Source of the DNA: Thermodesulfobacteriota bacterium
GTDB taxonomy: Bacteria; Desulfobacterota; Desulfobacteria; Desulfobacterales; Desulfosudaceae
Assembly (NCBI GenBank): GCA_040753795.1
Contig: JBFMDX010000026.1
Span: 1-53,560 of the forward strand
Reading direction: 5' to 3'
DNA length: 53,560 nucleotides
Below, piece after piece: positions 23,877 to 32,334 of the stretch. The notes beneath the pieces are model-generated. The model did no database searches. It was given only the letters and a program-made list of their open reading frames with translations, and was not told the origin of the DNA. Each line of letters starts with the position of its first letter. Within the stretch, counting starts at the first letter, position 1. Both the position numbers and the translations under genes were made by a program.

Positions 23877-25289
23877 ATGTCAGGAAACAATCAGGTTTTT
23901 ATCCTTCGTTTCATTTTTCCCGGGATATTTCGATTAGGGATGCTGTCCTGCCTGATCGCCGCCATTTTCCTTGTCCGGCAACCGGCCTACGTAATGGCGG
24001 CCGATGTCGCTCAACAGGAAAGCCAGGTCACGGTCCGGGAAACCATGGAGGCGCTGTGGACCGGGAAACCGTTTGACCCGTTGCTGAAACAGAAACAGCA
24101 AAAGCTCAAGAAGCAGCTTGACGCGGGCGCCATCGACAAGGCCGGTATGAAGGCCATGGTTGAAGAGACGATTCTGTCCCTGATGGACCGGCAGGTGACG
24201 TCCCGGTATATCCTGAAGGAAATGGCCGGGCGTATTGATGAAAGCCTATACCCTCACCTGAAAATGGAAGAAGTGCAGAAAGCAGCCTGGAAAGCCATGG
24301 CCTCGGCGGTGAAGGAGGGGAACCAGCTGGTTTTCAGGGTCGGCACCCTCGCGCCCCAGGGCACGCCCTGGCTGAACGTGCCGGAAAAGATCCTGATCCC
24401 CAGATGGAAGGAATTGAGCGGCGGCAGGATTACCATGAAAGTGTATGGCGGGGGCGTCATGGGCGAGGACCAGGAGATTTTGGAAAAAATCGGGTCCGAC
24501 CAGATTGAAGTCTGCGGCTGCACGACCCTGGGCCTGCTGGAGGCCTCACCGGAGATCGCCGTGTTCCTGCTGCCGGGACTGTTCCGCGACTATGAGGAAG
24601 TCGATTACATTTACGAAAAATTCAGAAAGCGGATCGACGCCGGCTTTGAGAAAAAAGGGTATGTCCTGGCCGCGTTCATCGATACCGGTCAGTTTTATCT
24701 GTTTTCGAAAAACCTGATATCCGGTCTGGCGGATTTGAAAAACCAGAAAACCCTTACCTGCTGGGGAACGGTCGAATCGACGCTGTTTAATGAACTTGGC
24801 ATCAGCGCGACGCCGGTGGCCGTGCCGGAAGTCATTTCCGCGCTGAGTTCCGGGACATGCGATACCAACCTGGCGCCCACGGCCTGGATGCTCGGCATGC
24901 AGACCTACCAGTACGCCCGGTACTATCTCAAGCCGCCGCTGCTCTATTCACCGGCGGCCGTCATCATCGGCATTCAGGCCAAAAAAAGACTGCAGAAAAA
25001 TCTGGGCGTGTCCGACACGTTTGCCGACAATATCCAGGAGATCCTGGTTTATGATGTCAATTCGTTTGAACCGGTCTGGAGGGACCAGATCAGAAAATAC
25101 GATCAGGAGGCGCTCAAGGCCTTTGAAACAAAAGCCGGCATGACCGCCATGACACTTTCCGCGGAGGATCAGAAGGCCGTTGAGGAAGCGGGCATCAGGG
25201 TCCGCAAGGTGCTGGCCGGCAAGCTTTTTCCCGAAGATTTCATGATCGATATCCTCAGGGCGCTGGAAGCGTTCCGGAAGAGCAGGTAA
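23877..25289 (+). CDS. TRAP-type (DctP-like) solute-binding protein with extra N-terminal helical domain
   Basis: The 470-residue protein has a signal peptide (about 1-40, ending YVMAADV). Residues 45-140 are an unusual helical, charged region not present in standard DctP proteins. The DctP-like fold follows: FRVGTLAPQGTPWLN near 152, GGGVMGEDQEILEKIGSDQIEVCGC, LLPGLFRDYEEVDYIYEKFR and SSGTCDTNLAPTAWM. It should bind an organic acid or similar ligand in the periplasm. No DctQ or DctM gene is adjacent, so the transporter partner is elsewhere or the protein is a sensor or scavenging component. RBS GGGGAGGGG is strong. The upstream promoter carries a Fur-box-like site. Confidence 0.85.
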   Translation: MSGNNQVFILRFIFPGIFRLGMLSCLIAAIFLVRQPAYVMAADVAQQESQVTVRETMEALWTGKPFDPLLKQKQQKLKKQLDAGAIDKAGMKAMVEETILSLMDRQVTSRYILKEMAGRIDESLYPHLKMEEVQKAAWKAMASAVKEGNQLVFRVGTLAPQGTPWLNVPEKILIPRWKELSGGRITMKVYGGGVMGEDQEILEKIGSDQIEVCGCTTLGLLEASPEIAVFLLPGLFRDYEEVDYIYEKFRKRIDAGFEKKGYVLAAFIDTGQFYLFSKNLISGLADLKNQKTLTCWGTVESTLFNELGISATPVAVPEVISALSSGTCDTNLAPTAWMLGMQTYQYARYYLKPPLLYSPAAVIIGIQAKKRLQKNLGVSDTFADNIQEILVYDVNSFEPVWRDQIRKYDQEALKAFETKAGMTAMTLSAEDQKAVEEAGIRVRKVLAGKLFPEDFMIDILRALEAFRKSR

Positions 25290-25299
25290 TAGGCGCTAT

Positions 25300-25695
25300 T
25301 TACCGTTCAAACACCTTGCAGATCGTTTTCCAGGGGCAGCGCTCCGAGCAGAACGCCAAGGGGGTTTTATTACGGATGAGCGCCGCCAGTTCCCCGGAGG
25401 TCATTCGGTCGCCGTAATCCAGACCGAGGCCTTCCAGGATCCTGGCGTCCCAGCGGCCGACCTTTTCTTCATCCCCCAAAGGATTGACGCACCGGCCGTT
25501 TTCAAGATGAGAGCAATGCGCGCAGACGGCGTCCGCTCCGCGGGTGACTTCGATCCGTTCCTCTCCGCCGGCGATCAGCATGGCGATGGTTTCCCGGTAG
25601 ACGCGGTCAAACACTCCGCCGCGATCCGGCGGCTCGAAGCCGAGGAAACGGATACACAGAATATGGTGGGGCCGCAGCCTGATATGATTTTCCAT
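25300..25695 (-). CDS. DUF1284 family protein, probable Fe-S protein
   Basis: The 131-residue protein starts with IRLRPHHILCIRFLGF, the defining motif of DUF1284. It has further cysteines in VCAHCSHLENGRC (CxxC...C) and FCSERCPWKTIC. Six or more conserved cysteines suggest an iron-sulfur cluster. The biochemical role is unknown. It is convergent with the TRAP binding-protein gene (10-bp gap). Confidence 0.8.
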   Translation of the reverse strand: MENHIRLRPHHILCIRFLGFEPPDRGGVFDRVYRETIAMLIAGGEERIEVTRGADAVCAHCSHLENGRCVNPLGDEEKVGRWDARILEGLGLDYGDRMTSGELAALIRNKTPLAFCSERCPWKTICKVFER

Positions 25696-25877
25696 CCTGT
25701 CTATTACCTCCCGGAAGATATCTGGATTACGGTAAACAAATTATTGTTCAGTTCAGGCAAAAGAACAAGCTGATTCCTCCTTTACGTAAATATTGAGGGA
25801 CGAGCGCCGGTCTGGTATATTCAACAAAGAATCCATATGTCCGTAATCGATTGAAGGTATTCGTGGAACAGCGAAAC

Positions 25878-26435
25878 ATGAAACAACGGCCGGTCTTAGT
25901 CTGGGCGCTGGCGCTGGCGCTGATCGCGTCTCCCGGCCCGGGTGAAACGCCGGGCGGTGGCCCCCAGACAATCAAAACGGGCGCGGGAGCCGGCCGGCCG
26001 GACGACGGCGGGAAAGTGAAGTCCCGGGTTGAACCGGCCCCGGGAGGACTTAACGAGACTAATCCTCCCGGCGCCTACCGACAACTTGAAAACGGCATTG
26101 TCTATGACGCCGCCACCCGGCTGGAATGGCTGGCCGGTCCTGACCAGCGCATGGACTGGAACCAGGCCAAAGCCTGGACGGAAGGGTTGTCCGTCGGCGG
26201 CGGCGGGTGGCGGATGCCTTCCCGGGAGGAACTGCTGACGCTCTACAGCCAAGGCAGCGGTTCCCGCAATATGACGCCTCTCCTGCAGACCAGCGGCTGG
26301 TTTGTCTGGTCAGGGGAAACAAAGGATTTTTCCACCGCCTGGAGTTTCAATTTTTTTTATAACGGTTTTGAACTCTACGACCGCCGCGACGACCGCAATG
26401 GCAACCGGGCCTTTGCGGTGCGGCCCGGGGAATAA
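25878..26435 (+). CDS. DUF1566 (Lcl C-terminal-like) exported protein
   Basis: The 185-residue protein has a short signal peptide (WALALALIASPGPG) and a disordered Gly/Pro linker. A C-terminal DUF1566 domain follows, with NGIVYDAATRLEWLAGPDQRMDWNQAKAWTEGLSVGGGGWRMPSREELLTLY and GNRAFAVRPG at the end. Such domains resemble the C-type-lectin/FGE-like fold and are common in surface proteins of Desulfobacterota. GTG at 25863 and TTG at 25851 are alternative starts; none has a strong ribosome-binding site. The gene ends 8 bp before the radical SAM gene. Confidence 0.75.
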   Translation: MKQRPVLVWALALALIASPGPGETPGGGPQTIKTGAGAGRPDDGGKVKSRVEPAPGGLNETNPPGAYRQLENGIVYDAATRLEWLAGPDQRMDWNQAKAWTEGLSVGGGGWRMPSREELLTLYSQGSGSRNMTPLLQTSGWFVWSGETKDFSTAWSFNFFYNGFELYDRRDDRNGNRAFAVRPGE

Positions 26436-26443
26436 GGGGCCTC

Positions 26444-27424
26444 ATGAGCCTGTCCGCTGCGGGGAAAAAACGGATCGTATCGGAAATTCTGCCCGGTCTG
26501 TGGCAACGGCTGAAACACTGCGACCTCTGTCCGCGGGAATGCGGCGTCGATCGGTTGGCCGGGGAAGAGGGGTTCTGCGCCCTTTCCGGTGACCGGGTGC
26601 CGGTGGCGAGTTATTGCGTTCACCGGGGAGAGGAACCGGTCATATCAGGCAGCCGGGGCTCGGGCACGATATTCTTTGCCCACTGCAACCTGGGCTGTGT
26701 CTTCTGCCAGAACGACCAGATCAGCGACAACGCCCTGAACCCCGGAGAAGCCTTTGTCTCCGTGGCGGACCTGGCCGAGATCATGCGCCTGCTCCAGGCC
26801 ATGGGCTGCCATAACATCAATTTTGTCACGCCCACCCATGTGCTGCCCTATATTATCGCCGCCCTGGAGATCGCCCTGGACAAGGGCTTGACCGTTCCGC
26901 TGGTCTATAACTGCGGCGGCTATGAAAAGGCGGAGGTTATCCGGCTGCTTGACGGCGTCATGGAGGTTTATCTGCCGGACATCAAATATATGGATGCCTC
27001 CCCGGCCGCGATATATTCCAGGGCAAAAGATTATCCACAAATGGCGGCCGAATCCGTCAAAGAGATGTACCGGCAGACGGGCAGCGTCCTGGAGATCGAT
27101 CCGTCTGCCGGCACGGCCGCTCGGGGCATGATCATCCGTCACCTGGTCCTGCCGGGTTGCGTGGAAAACTCTCTGTCCGTGCTGGAGTGGATCGCCGGCC
27201 AACTGTCGCCCGACGTTCATATTTCGCTGATGTCCCAGTACCACCCTTCAGCCGATGCCATGCGATTCGGCGCTCCCCTGAACCGGACGCTCCGGCCGGA
27301 GGAGTACGAGACCGTCAGCGATCGGGCCGAAAAGCTGGGGATTGAAAACGGCTGGTTCCAGGAAATGGAAAGTCACCGGAACTACCGGCCGGATTTCAGG
27401 AAGAAGCATCCGTTTGAAGGCTAA
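26444..27424 (+). CDS. radical SAM protein, PflA-like COG1313 type
   Basis: The 326-residue protein has an N-terminal cysteine motif CDLCPRECGVDR...GFC (C26, C29, C33, C45), followed by the radical SAM cluster motif C81-x3-C85-x2-C88 in HCNLGCVFCQNDQIS. It lacks the glycyl-radical partner usual for true pyruvate formate-lyase activating enzymes. The family (COG1313) is widespread in anaerobes and uncharacterised; a role in activating an enzyme or modifying a protein is likely. It is probably cotranscribed with the DUF1566 gene. A terminator-like hairpin follows. Confidence 0.88.
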   Translation: MSLSAAGKKRIVSEILPGLWQRLKHCDLCPRECGVDRLAGEEGFCALSGDRVPVASYCVHRGEEPVISGSRGSGTIFFAHCNLGCVFCQNDQISDNALNPGEAFVSVADLAEIMRLLQAMGCHNINFVTPTHVLPYIIAALEIALDKGLTVPLVYNCGGYEKAEVIRLLDGVMEVYLPDIKYMDASPAAIYSRAKDYPQMAAESVKEMYRQTGSVLEIDPSAGTAARGMIIRHLVLPGCVENSLSVLEWIAGQLSPDVHISLMSQYHPSADAMRFGAPLNRTLRPEEYETVSDRAEKLGIENGWFQEMESHRNYRPDFRKKHPFEG

Positions 27425-27483
27425 AGATACAGGGTGTAAGGTCCGAGGTGCAGGGTACAAGGTTTAAGGTCCAGGGTGGAAGG
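27425..27483. repeat. degenerate heptanucleotide tandem array (copy 3)
   Basis: About eight 7-nt units (AGGGTGT, AAGGTCC, GAGGTGC, AGGGTAC, AAGGTTT, AAGGTCC, AGGGTGG) in the same orientation as the two other arrays, starting just after the radical SAM stop codon. Confidence 0.8.
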
Positions 27484-27514
27484 AACTCTCTTGCAGGGAT
27501 TGAGAGATACTGGT

Positions 27515-27585
27515 AAAAGAAGGGGTCAAAGGGTCGAGGAGCCAAGGAGCGGAACAAGCCTCGACCCCTTGAACCCTTTTGTTTT
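27515..27585 (+). terminator. large hairpin with T-rich tail after the radical SAM gene
   Basis: Arms around GGGTCGAGG (27531-27539) and CCTCGACCC (27559-27567) pair perfectly; flanking A-rich/T-rich and GGGGTC/GAACCC segments extend the stem with mismatches. The right arm runs into CCCTTTTGTTTT. The arms resemble the heptad repeat and its complement, so the hairpin may have arisen from an inverted array. Confidence 0.55.
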
Positions 27586-27620
27586 ATGAAGGGTAACATT
27601 TGAAATCGCGGAGAATAAGG

Positions 27621-29111
27621 ATGGCAACTCGAAAGAACGATATCCCTGACGATGACGAAGACGACCTGGACCGGGAGGAAGGCCCTTCCCCCGAGTTCGC
27701 TTCGCTTCTGGAATCCTATATTTCGGACACGGGTTCCGAGGTGCGGGTGGGAGACAAGGTCTCCAGCGAAGTGATCGCCATCGGCCAGGACAGCGTCTAT
27801 ATCCATATCGGCGGGAAGGAAGACGGCGTGGTGGAAAGGATAGAGCTCCTGGATGAGAACGGTGAACTCGCCTGCAAGGTAGGTGACCGCCTGGATCTTT
27901 ACGTGGTCCATGCCGGAGACGGCGAGATCCGTCTGTCCAAAACCATTGCCATCAGCGGCAACGCCGATATGCTGATTGAGGCCCGGCAGAACCGTATCCC
28001 GGTGGAGGGCAAGGTCGTGGAAGTCTGCAAGGGGGGGTTCCGGGTCCAGGTGATGGGCCATATCGCCTTCTGCCCGGTCAGCCAGATGGACCTTCATTAT
28101 GTAGATAAGCCGGAAACGTATGTGGGCGCCGTCCTGGAGTTCCTGATCGAGCGCGTGGAATCAAGGGGCCGCAACCTGGTCGTCAACCGCCGCCGGTTGC
28201 TTGAACGGCTGCGGGCCGAAGAACAGGAAAAGTTTCTGTCCCGGATCAATACCGGAGACGTCCTCACCGGTAAGGTGGTCCGGCTCATGCCCTTCGGGGC
28301 CTTCGTGGAGCTGGCGCCCGGCGTCGAAGGCATGGCTCACATTTCCGAACTGGGCTGGTCGCGGGTGGCTGACCCGTCCGAAGCGGTCACCGTCGGACAG
28401 TCCCTGCCGGTCAAGATTCTGACCATCGAGAAAACCGGCAGTAAAACCGGTGGCCTTAAAATATCGCTGTCCGTCAAGCAGGCGGCCGGCGATCCCTGGA
28501 CATCCGTCACCGAAAAGTACAAACCGGGCGACAAGGTGACCGGCAAGGTAACACGCTGCGCGCCCTTCGGCGCTTTTGTCGAACTGGAACCGGGTATCGA
28601 AGGCCTGGTCCATATCAGTGAGATGAGCTATACCCGGCGGGTGGTCAAGGCCGAGGACGTGGCCAAACCCGGCGATACCGTGTCCGTAACGATAACCACT
28701 GTGGATCCCATCAACCGGCGACTGTCCCTGAGCATCCGGGAAGCCGAGGGCGATCCCTGGCTGACCATCGCCAACCGGTTAACCGCCGGGCAGATTGTCT
28801 CCGGAAAAGTCGAACGCAAGGCCGAATTCGGTTATTTTATCAATCTGGCGCCGGGTATTACCGGGCTTCTGCACCGGTCGAGAATCGAGACCGCCGCCGA
28901 CCCCCAGGCCATCGACCGGCTGAAGATCGATGACCCCGTCATGGTCCGGATCGATGCCCTGGACCTTCAGGAGAGAAAGATCACGCTGGCGCCGGCCGAC
29001 GGAACGGACGCGGCCGACTGGAAAACCTTTTCCGGCGGAGAAAAGGAAAAGACATCCGGCCTGGGGTCCCTGGGAGAGAAGCTTCAGGCGGCCATGAAAA
29101 CCAGGAAATGA
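27621..29111 (+). CDS. multi-S1-domain RNA-binding protein (ribosomal protein S1-like)
   Basis: The product has about 496 residues: an acidic N-terminus (DDDEDDLDREEG), then five S1-type OB folds at roughly 40-105, 125-205, 210-288, 297-372 and 383-450. Domains 3 and 4 have the canonical pattern (GKVVRLMPFGAFVELAPGVEGMAHISEL; GKVTRCAPFGAFVELEPGIEGLVHISEM). Domains 1 and 5 are more divergent. It may be a second S1-like protein, acting in translation initiation or RNA binding, rather than the main ribosomal S1 (usually six domains, about 550-600 residues). ATG at 27621 has GGAG upstream; a TTG at 27600 is the alternative. Confidence 0.85.
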   Translation: MATRKNDIPDDDEDDLDREEGPSPEFASLLESYISDTGSEVRVGDKVSSEVIAIGQDSVYIHIGGKEDGVVERIELLDENGELACKVGDRLDLYVVHAGDGEIRLSKTIAISGNADMLIEARQNRIPVEGKVVEVCKGGFRVQVMGHIAFCPVSQMDLHYVDKPETYVGAVLEFLIERVESRGRNLVVNRRRLLERLRAEEQEKFLSRINTGDVLTGKVVRLMPFGAFVELAPGVEGMAHISELGWSRVADPSEAVTVGQSLPVKILTIEKTGSKTGGLKISLSVKQAAGDPWTSVTEKYKPGDKVTGKVTRCAPFGAFVELEPGIEGLVHISEMSYTRRVVKAEDVAKPGDTVSVTITTVDPINRRLSLSIREAEGDPWLTIANRLTAGQIVSGKVERKAEFGYFINLAPGITGLLHRSRIETAADPQAIDRLKIDDPVMVRIDALDLQERKITLAPADGTDAADWKTFSGGEKEKTSGLGSLGEKLQAAMKTRK

Positions 29112-29141
29112 TTTCTTAAATAAAAACAAACGAGGCGGCAA

Positions 29142-29540
29142 ATGACTTCCCATAACGACACCCATCTGAAATCCATCGGCTATATCCTCTGGCTGTTCGG
29201 ATTTACCGGGTCCCATCGTTTTTATTACGGCAGGCCCATCACCGGTACGATTTATTTTTGTACCTTCGGGCTGTTTCTGATCGGCTGGCTGATCGACCTG
29301 TTTCTGATCCCTTCCATGGACCGCCGGGCGGACAGGCGTTATCAGTCCGGTCCCATAGACTATAATCTGGCCTGGATCCTGCTGACCTTTCTGGGTCTGT
29401 TCGGGGTACATCGAATGTATATGGGAAAGTGGATTACCGGCATTATCTATTTTTTTACCGGCGGCCTGTTTTTGATCGGATACTTATATGATTTCTGCAC
29501 CTTAAACGGTCAGGTGGATGAGGTCAACCGCACCCGGTAG
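29142..29540 (+). CDS. tandem TM2-domain membrane protein
   Basis: The 132-residue protein contains two TM2 modules in a row, each with a G-x-H-R-x-Y motif between two membrane helices: LWLFGFTGSHRFYYGRPITG (about residues 17-36) and LTFLGLFGVHRMYMGKWITG (about 82-101). Four helices are predicted. TM2 proteins are small membrane proteins of unknown function. It starts 30 bp after the S1 protein gene and is probably cotranscribed. Confidence 0.88.
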   Translation: MTSHNDTHLKSIGYILWLFGFTGSHRFYYGRPITGTIYFCTFGLFLIGWLIDLFLIPSMDRRADRRYQSGPIDYNLAWILLTFLGLFGVHRMYMGKWITGIIYFFTGGLFLIGYLYDFCTLNGQVDEVNRTR

Positions 29541-29719
29541 GGGCCGGCGCCTTTACCCGGCTCTGATTCCCGCCGACCGGTTTATGCAATCGTTCCGGGC
29601 GATTTTCAAAAAAAGTTGTCGGCCGGAACCGGATGTGTTAATAAAAATAATTAGATATCAGGCGACGGGGGTTTTTGTTGTTAATCCAAACAGGCGAATA
29701 CGCGCCGGGAGAAAGAGAC

Positions 29720-30334
29720 ATGCCGGAACAGTCTTCCTTCAAGGGATTGCGGGAAGGGGAACGCGAGATCCGCAAATCCATTATTCTGGATGCCACTGTC
29801 AACTTGTTTAAGGAAAAAGGATTTCACGCGGTTGGCATGCGGGATATCGCGGCCGTGGCCGGCATTTCCGCGGCCACGATTTACCGGTATTTTCCCAGTC
29901 GGGACGATATCATCGTGGAAGCGCTGATTCAGGGCATTAACGCCATTGAAAAAGAACTCGACACGGTACTTGGGTCCGGCTCCATAACGCTGGAAGATCT
30001 GGCCATCGCGGTGGTGGATTATTTTTTTTACAATGAAACCGTTTTTCAGATGATGTGTTATTTTCTGACCAGCAGCGCCATTGACCCGGAGGCCAATAAA
30101 AAATTCAACATGGTATCCGAATATTTTCTCAATATGTTTAATATGAAGTTGAAGAGCAAGGGGATCGTTACCGACGCCCTGGCCTCCCAGGCGTTTTTCG
30201 CATCGGTTTCCGGGGTGGTCCTGACGTTTCTTCACTATCCGGGTTTGAATGATGATGAAAAAAGAACATACATGCATCGGCTGGCCCTGGCTATTATCAA
30301 GGGTGAAGGAGGGCTGACCCTTCTGGCCGGATAA
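29720..30334 (+). CDS. TetR/AcrR-family transcriptional regulator
   Basis: The 204-residue protein has an N-terminal helix-turn-helix (about residues 18-65) with ILDATVNLFKEKGFHAVGMRDIAAVAGISAATIYRYFPSRDDIIVEAL, the classic TetR DNA-binding domain. The all-helical ligand domain follows. The start at ATG 29720 has GGGAGAAAG upstream. It directly precedes the aldehyde ferredoxin oxidoreductase gene, separated by a structured leader, and may control it. The ligand is unknown. Confidence 0.9.
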   Translation: MPEQSSFKGLREGEREIRKSIILDATVNLFKEKGFHAVGMRDIAAVAGISAATIYRYFPSRDDIIVEALIQGINAIEKELDTVLGSGSITLEDLAIAVVDYFFYNETVFQMMCYFLTSSAIDPEANKKFNMVSEYFLNMFNMKLKSKGIVTDALASQAFFASVSGVVLTFLHYPGLNDDEKRTYMHRLALAIIKGEGGLTLLAG

Positions 30335-30337
30335 TAT

Positions 30338-30392
30338 GGATGGGCGGGGACGCCGACGGCCGTTTGCCCATCCGTCGGCGGTTCGCTTTTTC
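30338..30392 (+). terminator. overlapping hairpins with T tract between tetR and the AOR gene
   Basis: Two stems cannot both form simply: GGATGGGC (30338-30345) with GCCCATCC (30366-30373), and CGCCGACGG (30351-30359) with CCGTCGGCG (30372-30380). The second is followed by GTTCGCTTTTTCT, giving an intrinsic terminator for tetR. The first overlaps its 3' arm by two bases and its loop, so the pair could act as a terminator/antiterminator or as a pseudoknot. Confidence 0.65.
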
Positions 30393-30418
30393 TAAAGTAA
30401 TTTTTACGAGGTGGCGCG

Positions 30419-32290
30419 ATGAAAACCAAGAAAAATATGGCAGGTCCGTCCAACAAGGTTCTCGAAGTGGATTTGTCCTCCCGCAAGGTAGACATTTATA
30501 CGGTGCCCCAGGAGTTGCGGAGGATGTATCTGGGCGCAAAAGGCCTGGGGTTGAAACTGATCTTCGACCGCATGCCGGCCGGGGTTGATCCCCTGGGCGA
30601 TGAAAATATTCTGGCCTTTATGCCGGGCGTGCTTCTGGGCACCGGCGCCCCCTGCACGGGAAGGTTTGACGCTATTACCAAGTCCCCGCAGACGGGCATC
30701 ATGACGTCGTCTTCCTGCGGCGGCCCTTTCGGCATGCAGTTAAAAACGGCCGGGTGGGACGGGCTGCTGATCAAGGGCAAGGCCGACCGTCCGGTTTATC
30801 TGGAGATTACGGCCCAGAACGTTACCTTCAAGGAAGCGGACAGCCTCTGGGGCAAAGATACTGTCACCGCCCAGCAGGAGCTGGTGGACAATAAACAATC
30901 GGCCGCCCTGGTGATCGGTCCGGCCGGCGAGAACAAGGTCCGTTATGCCAATATCGCTTCGGGGCACCGCTTTCTCGGACGCGGCGGCATGGGCGCGGTC
31001 ATGGGCGCCAAAAACCTGAAGGCCATCGTGGCCATCGGCGGTGACTATCGGATCAAGCCGGTGGATGAGGCGGGGTTTGAGAAAGCCAAGAAAACGGCTG
31101 CCAAGTACATTGCCGGCAACAATATGACCTCCGCCGTGTATACCAATTACGGCACCCGGGCCAACGTCAACTTGAGCAACAAGGCCAATATTCTGCCGAT
31201 CAATAATTTTTCCGACGGCCACAGCGACCTGGCGGTGAATCTGTCCGGTGAGAAGATCAGCCAGGAGCATCAGACCCGGCACAGCACCTGCAAACCCTGT
31301 TCCATTCTCTGCGGGCAGAAGGGGATCTTCAACGGCAAGGAACTCCCTGTTCCCGAATTCGAGACGGTCGGCCTGCTGGGTTCCAACATCGGCATATTTG
31401 ACGCCAACCAGGTGGCCGAATTCAATCGCGTCTGCAATGAAACGGGCATGGACACCATTTCCGCCGGCGGCACCATCGCCTGGGTTATGGAGGCTGCGGA
31501 AAAGGGGTTGGTACAGAGCCCCCTGCGGTTCGGATCGGCCGAGGGCGTGGAGCAGGCCCTTCTGGATATCGCCCACTGCCGGGGGTTCGGGGCGGAAATG
31601 GCGCTGGGTTGCAAAGCCCTGGCGAAAAAATACGGCGGCGCCGAGTTCGCCATGCAGGTCAAAGGCATGGAAATGGCGGCCTACGACCCCCGCGGCTCAT
31701 ACGGTCAGGGCCTGGCCTACGCCGTCGCCAACCGCGGCGCCTGTCATCTGTCGGCTTATCTCATCGCCCAGGAGGTGTATTTCAAACTTCTGGACCCGCG
31801 CCGGACATACGCCAAACCGGAGTTTACCAAATTTTTTGAAAGCCTGACCTGCTGCATCAATTCCCTGCAGACCTGTCAGTTCACCATGTTCGCCTATCTG
31901 CTGGAACCGCCCATGTCCAAATACTCCCTGGATGTGGTCCTGGCTTTCCTGATGCAGAACCTGCCGGTCATCGCCATCAAGTTCATCGATTTTGGCGTTT
32001 ACACCAAACTCTGGTCTTCGGTAACCGGCATCAAGATGTCCAACAGCGAGTTTCTTAAGGCCGGGGACCGGATTCATGTTCTGGAACGCTACATGAATAC
32101 CCGGGAGGGGATTTCCCGGAAAGACGACACCCTGCCGCTGCGGCTGCTCCGGGAAGGCCGGAAATCAGACCCCCAGGCCAGGACGGTGCCGCTGGATGAA
32201 ATGCTGGACAAATATTACCGGCTCCGGGGTTTTGACGAAAACGGCATCCCCACCCGCGAGACGTTGAAAAATCTGAATATCACGACGTAG
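30419..32290 (+). CDS. aldehyde:ferredoxin oxidoreductase (tungsten/molybdenum bis-pterin enzyme)
   Basis: The 623-residue protein has the length and motifs of the AOR family. The N-terminal domain contains YLGAKGLGLKL and GPCTGRFDAITKSPQTG-like segments that bind the bis-pterin cofactor (written here as GAPCTGRFDAITKSPQTG). The [4Fe-4S] cysteines are C291, C294 and C298 in STCKPCSILCGQ, with the fourth most likely C486 in SLQTCQFTMF. It oxidises aldehydes to acids with ferredoxin, or the reverse. Start is supported by ACGAGGTGG upstream. It is preceded by tetR and a structured leader and followed 44 bp later by an unknown 562-residue protein that probably works with it. Confidence 0.92.
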   Translation: MKTKKNMAGPSNKVLEVDLSSRKVDIYTVPQELRRMYLGAKGLGLKLIFDRMPAGVDPLGDENILAFMPGVLLGTGAPCTGRFDAITKSPQTGIMTSSSCGGPFGMQLKTAGWDGLLIKGKADRPVYLEITAQNVTFKEADSLWGKDTVTAQQELVDNKQSAALVIGPAGENKVRYANIASGHRFLGRGGMGAVMGAKNLKAIVAIGGDYRIKPVDEAGFEKAKKTAAKYIAGNNMTSAVYTNYGTRANVNLSNKANILPINNFSDGHSDLAVNLSGEKISQEHQTRHSTCKPCSILCGQKGIFNGKELPVPEFETVGLLGSNIGIFDANQVAEFNRVCNETGMDTISAGGTIAWVMEAAEKGLVQSPLRFGSAEGVEQALLDIAHCRGFGAEMALGCKALAKKYGGAEFAMQVKGMEMAAYDPRGSYGQGLAYAVANRGACHLSAYLIAQEVYFKLLDPRRTYAKPEFTKFFESLTCCINSLQTCQFTMFAYLLEPPMSKYSLDVVLAFLMQNLPVIAIKFIDFGVYTKLWSSVTGIKMSNSEFLKAGDRIHVLERYMNTREGISRKDDTLPLRLLREGRKSDPQARTVPLDEMLDKYYRLRGFDENGIPTRETLKNLNITT

Positions 32291-32334
32291 TCCGGAAAAA
32301 TTCCGATAACCGGTCAGGATGGAGACGCCATTCG

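Noticed and set aside
14640-27483. Heptamer arrays as CRISPR or as tRNA-like sequences
   Set aside because: The units are 7 nt without spacers, and no cloverleaf can be drawn.
30740-31576. 278-residue minus-strand frame inside the AOR gene
   Set aside because: It lies wholly opposite a strongly supported AOR coding region and shows no domain.
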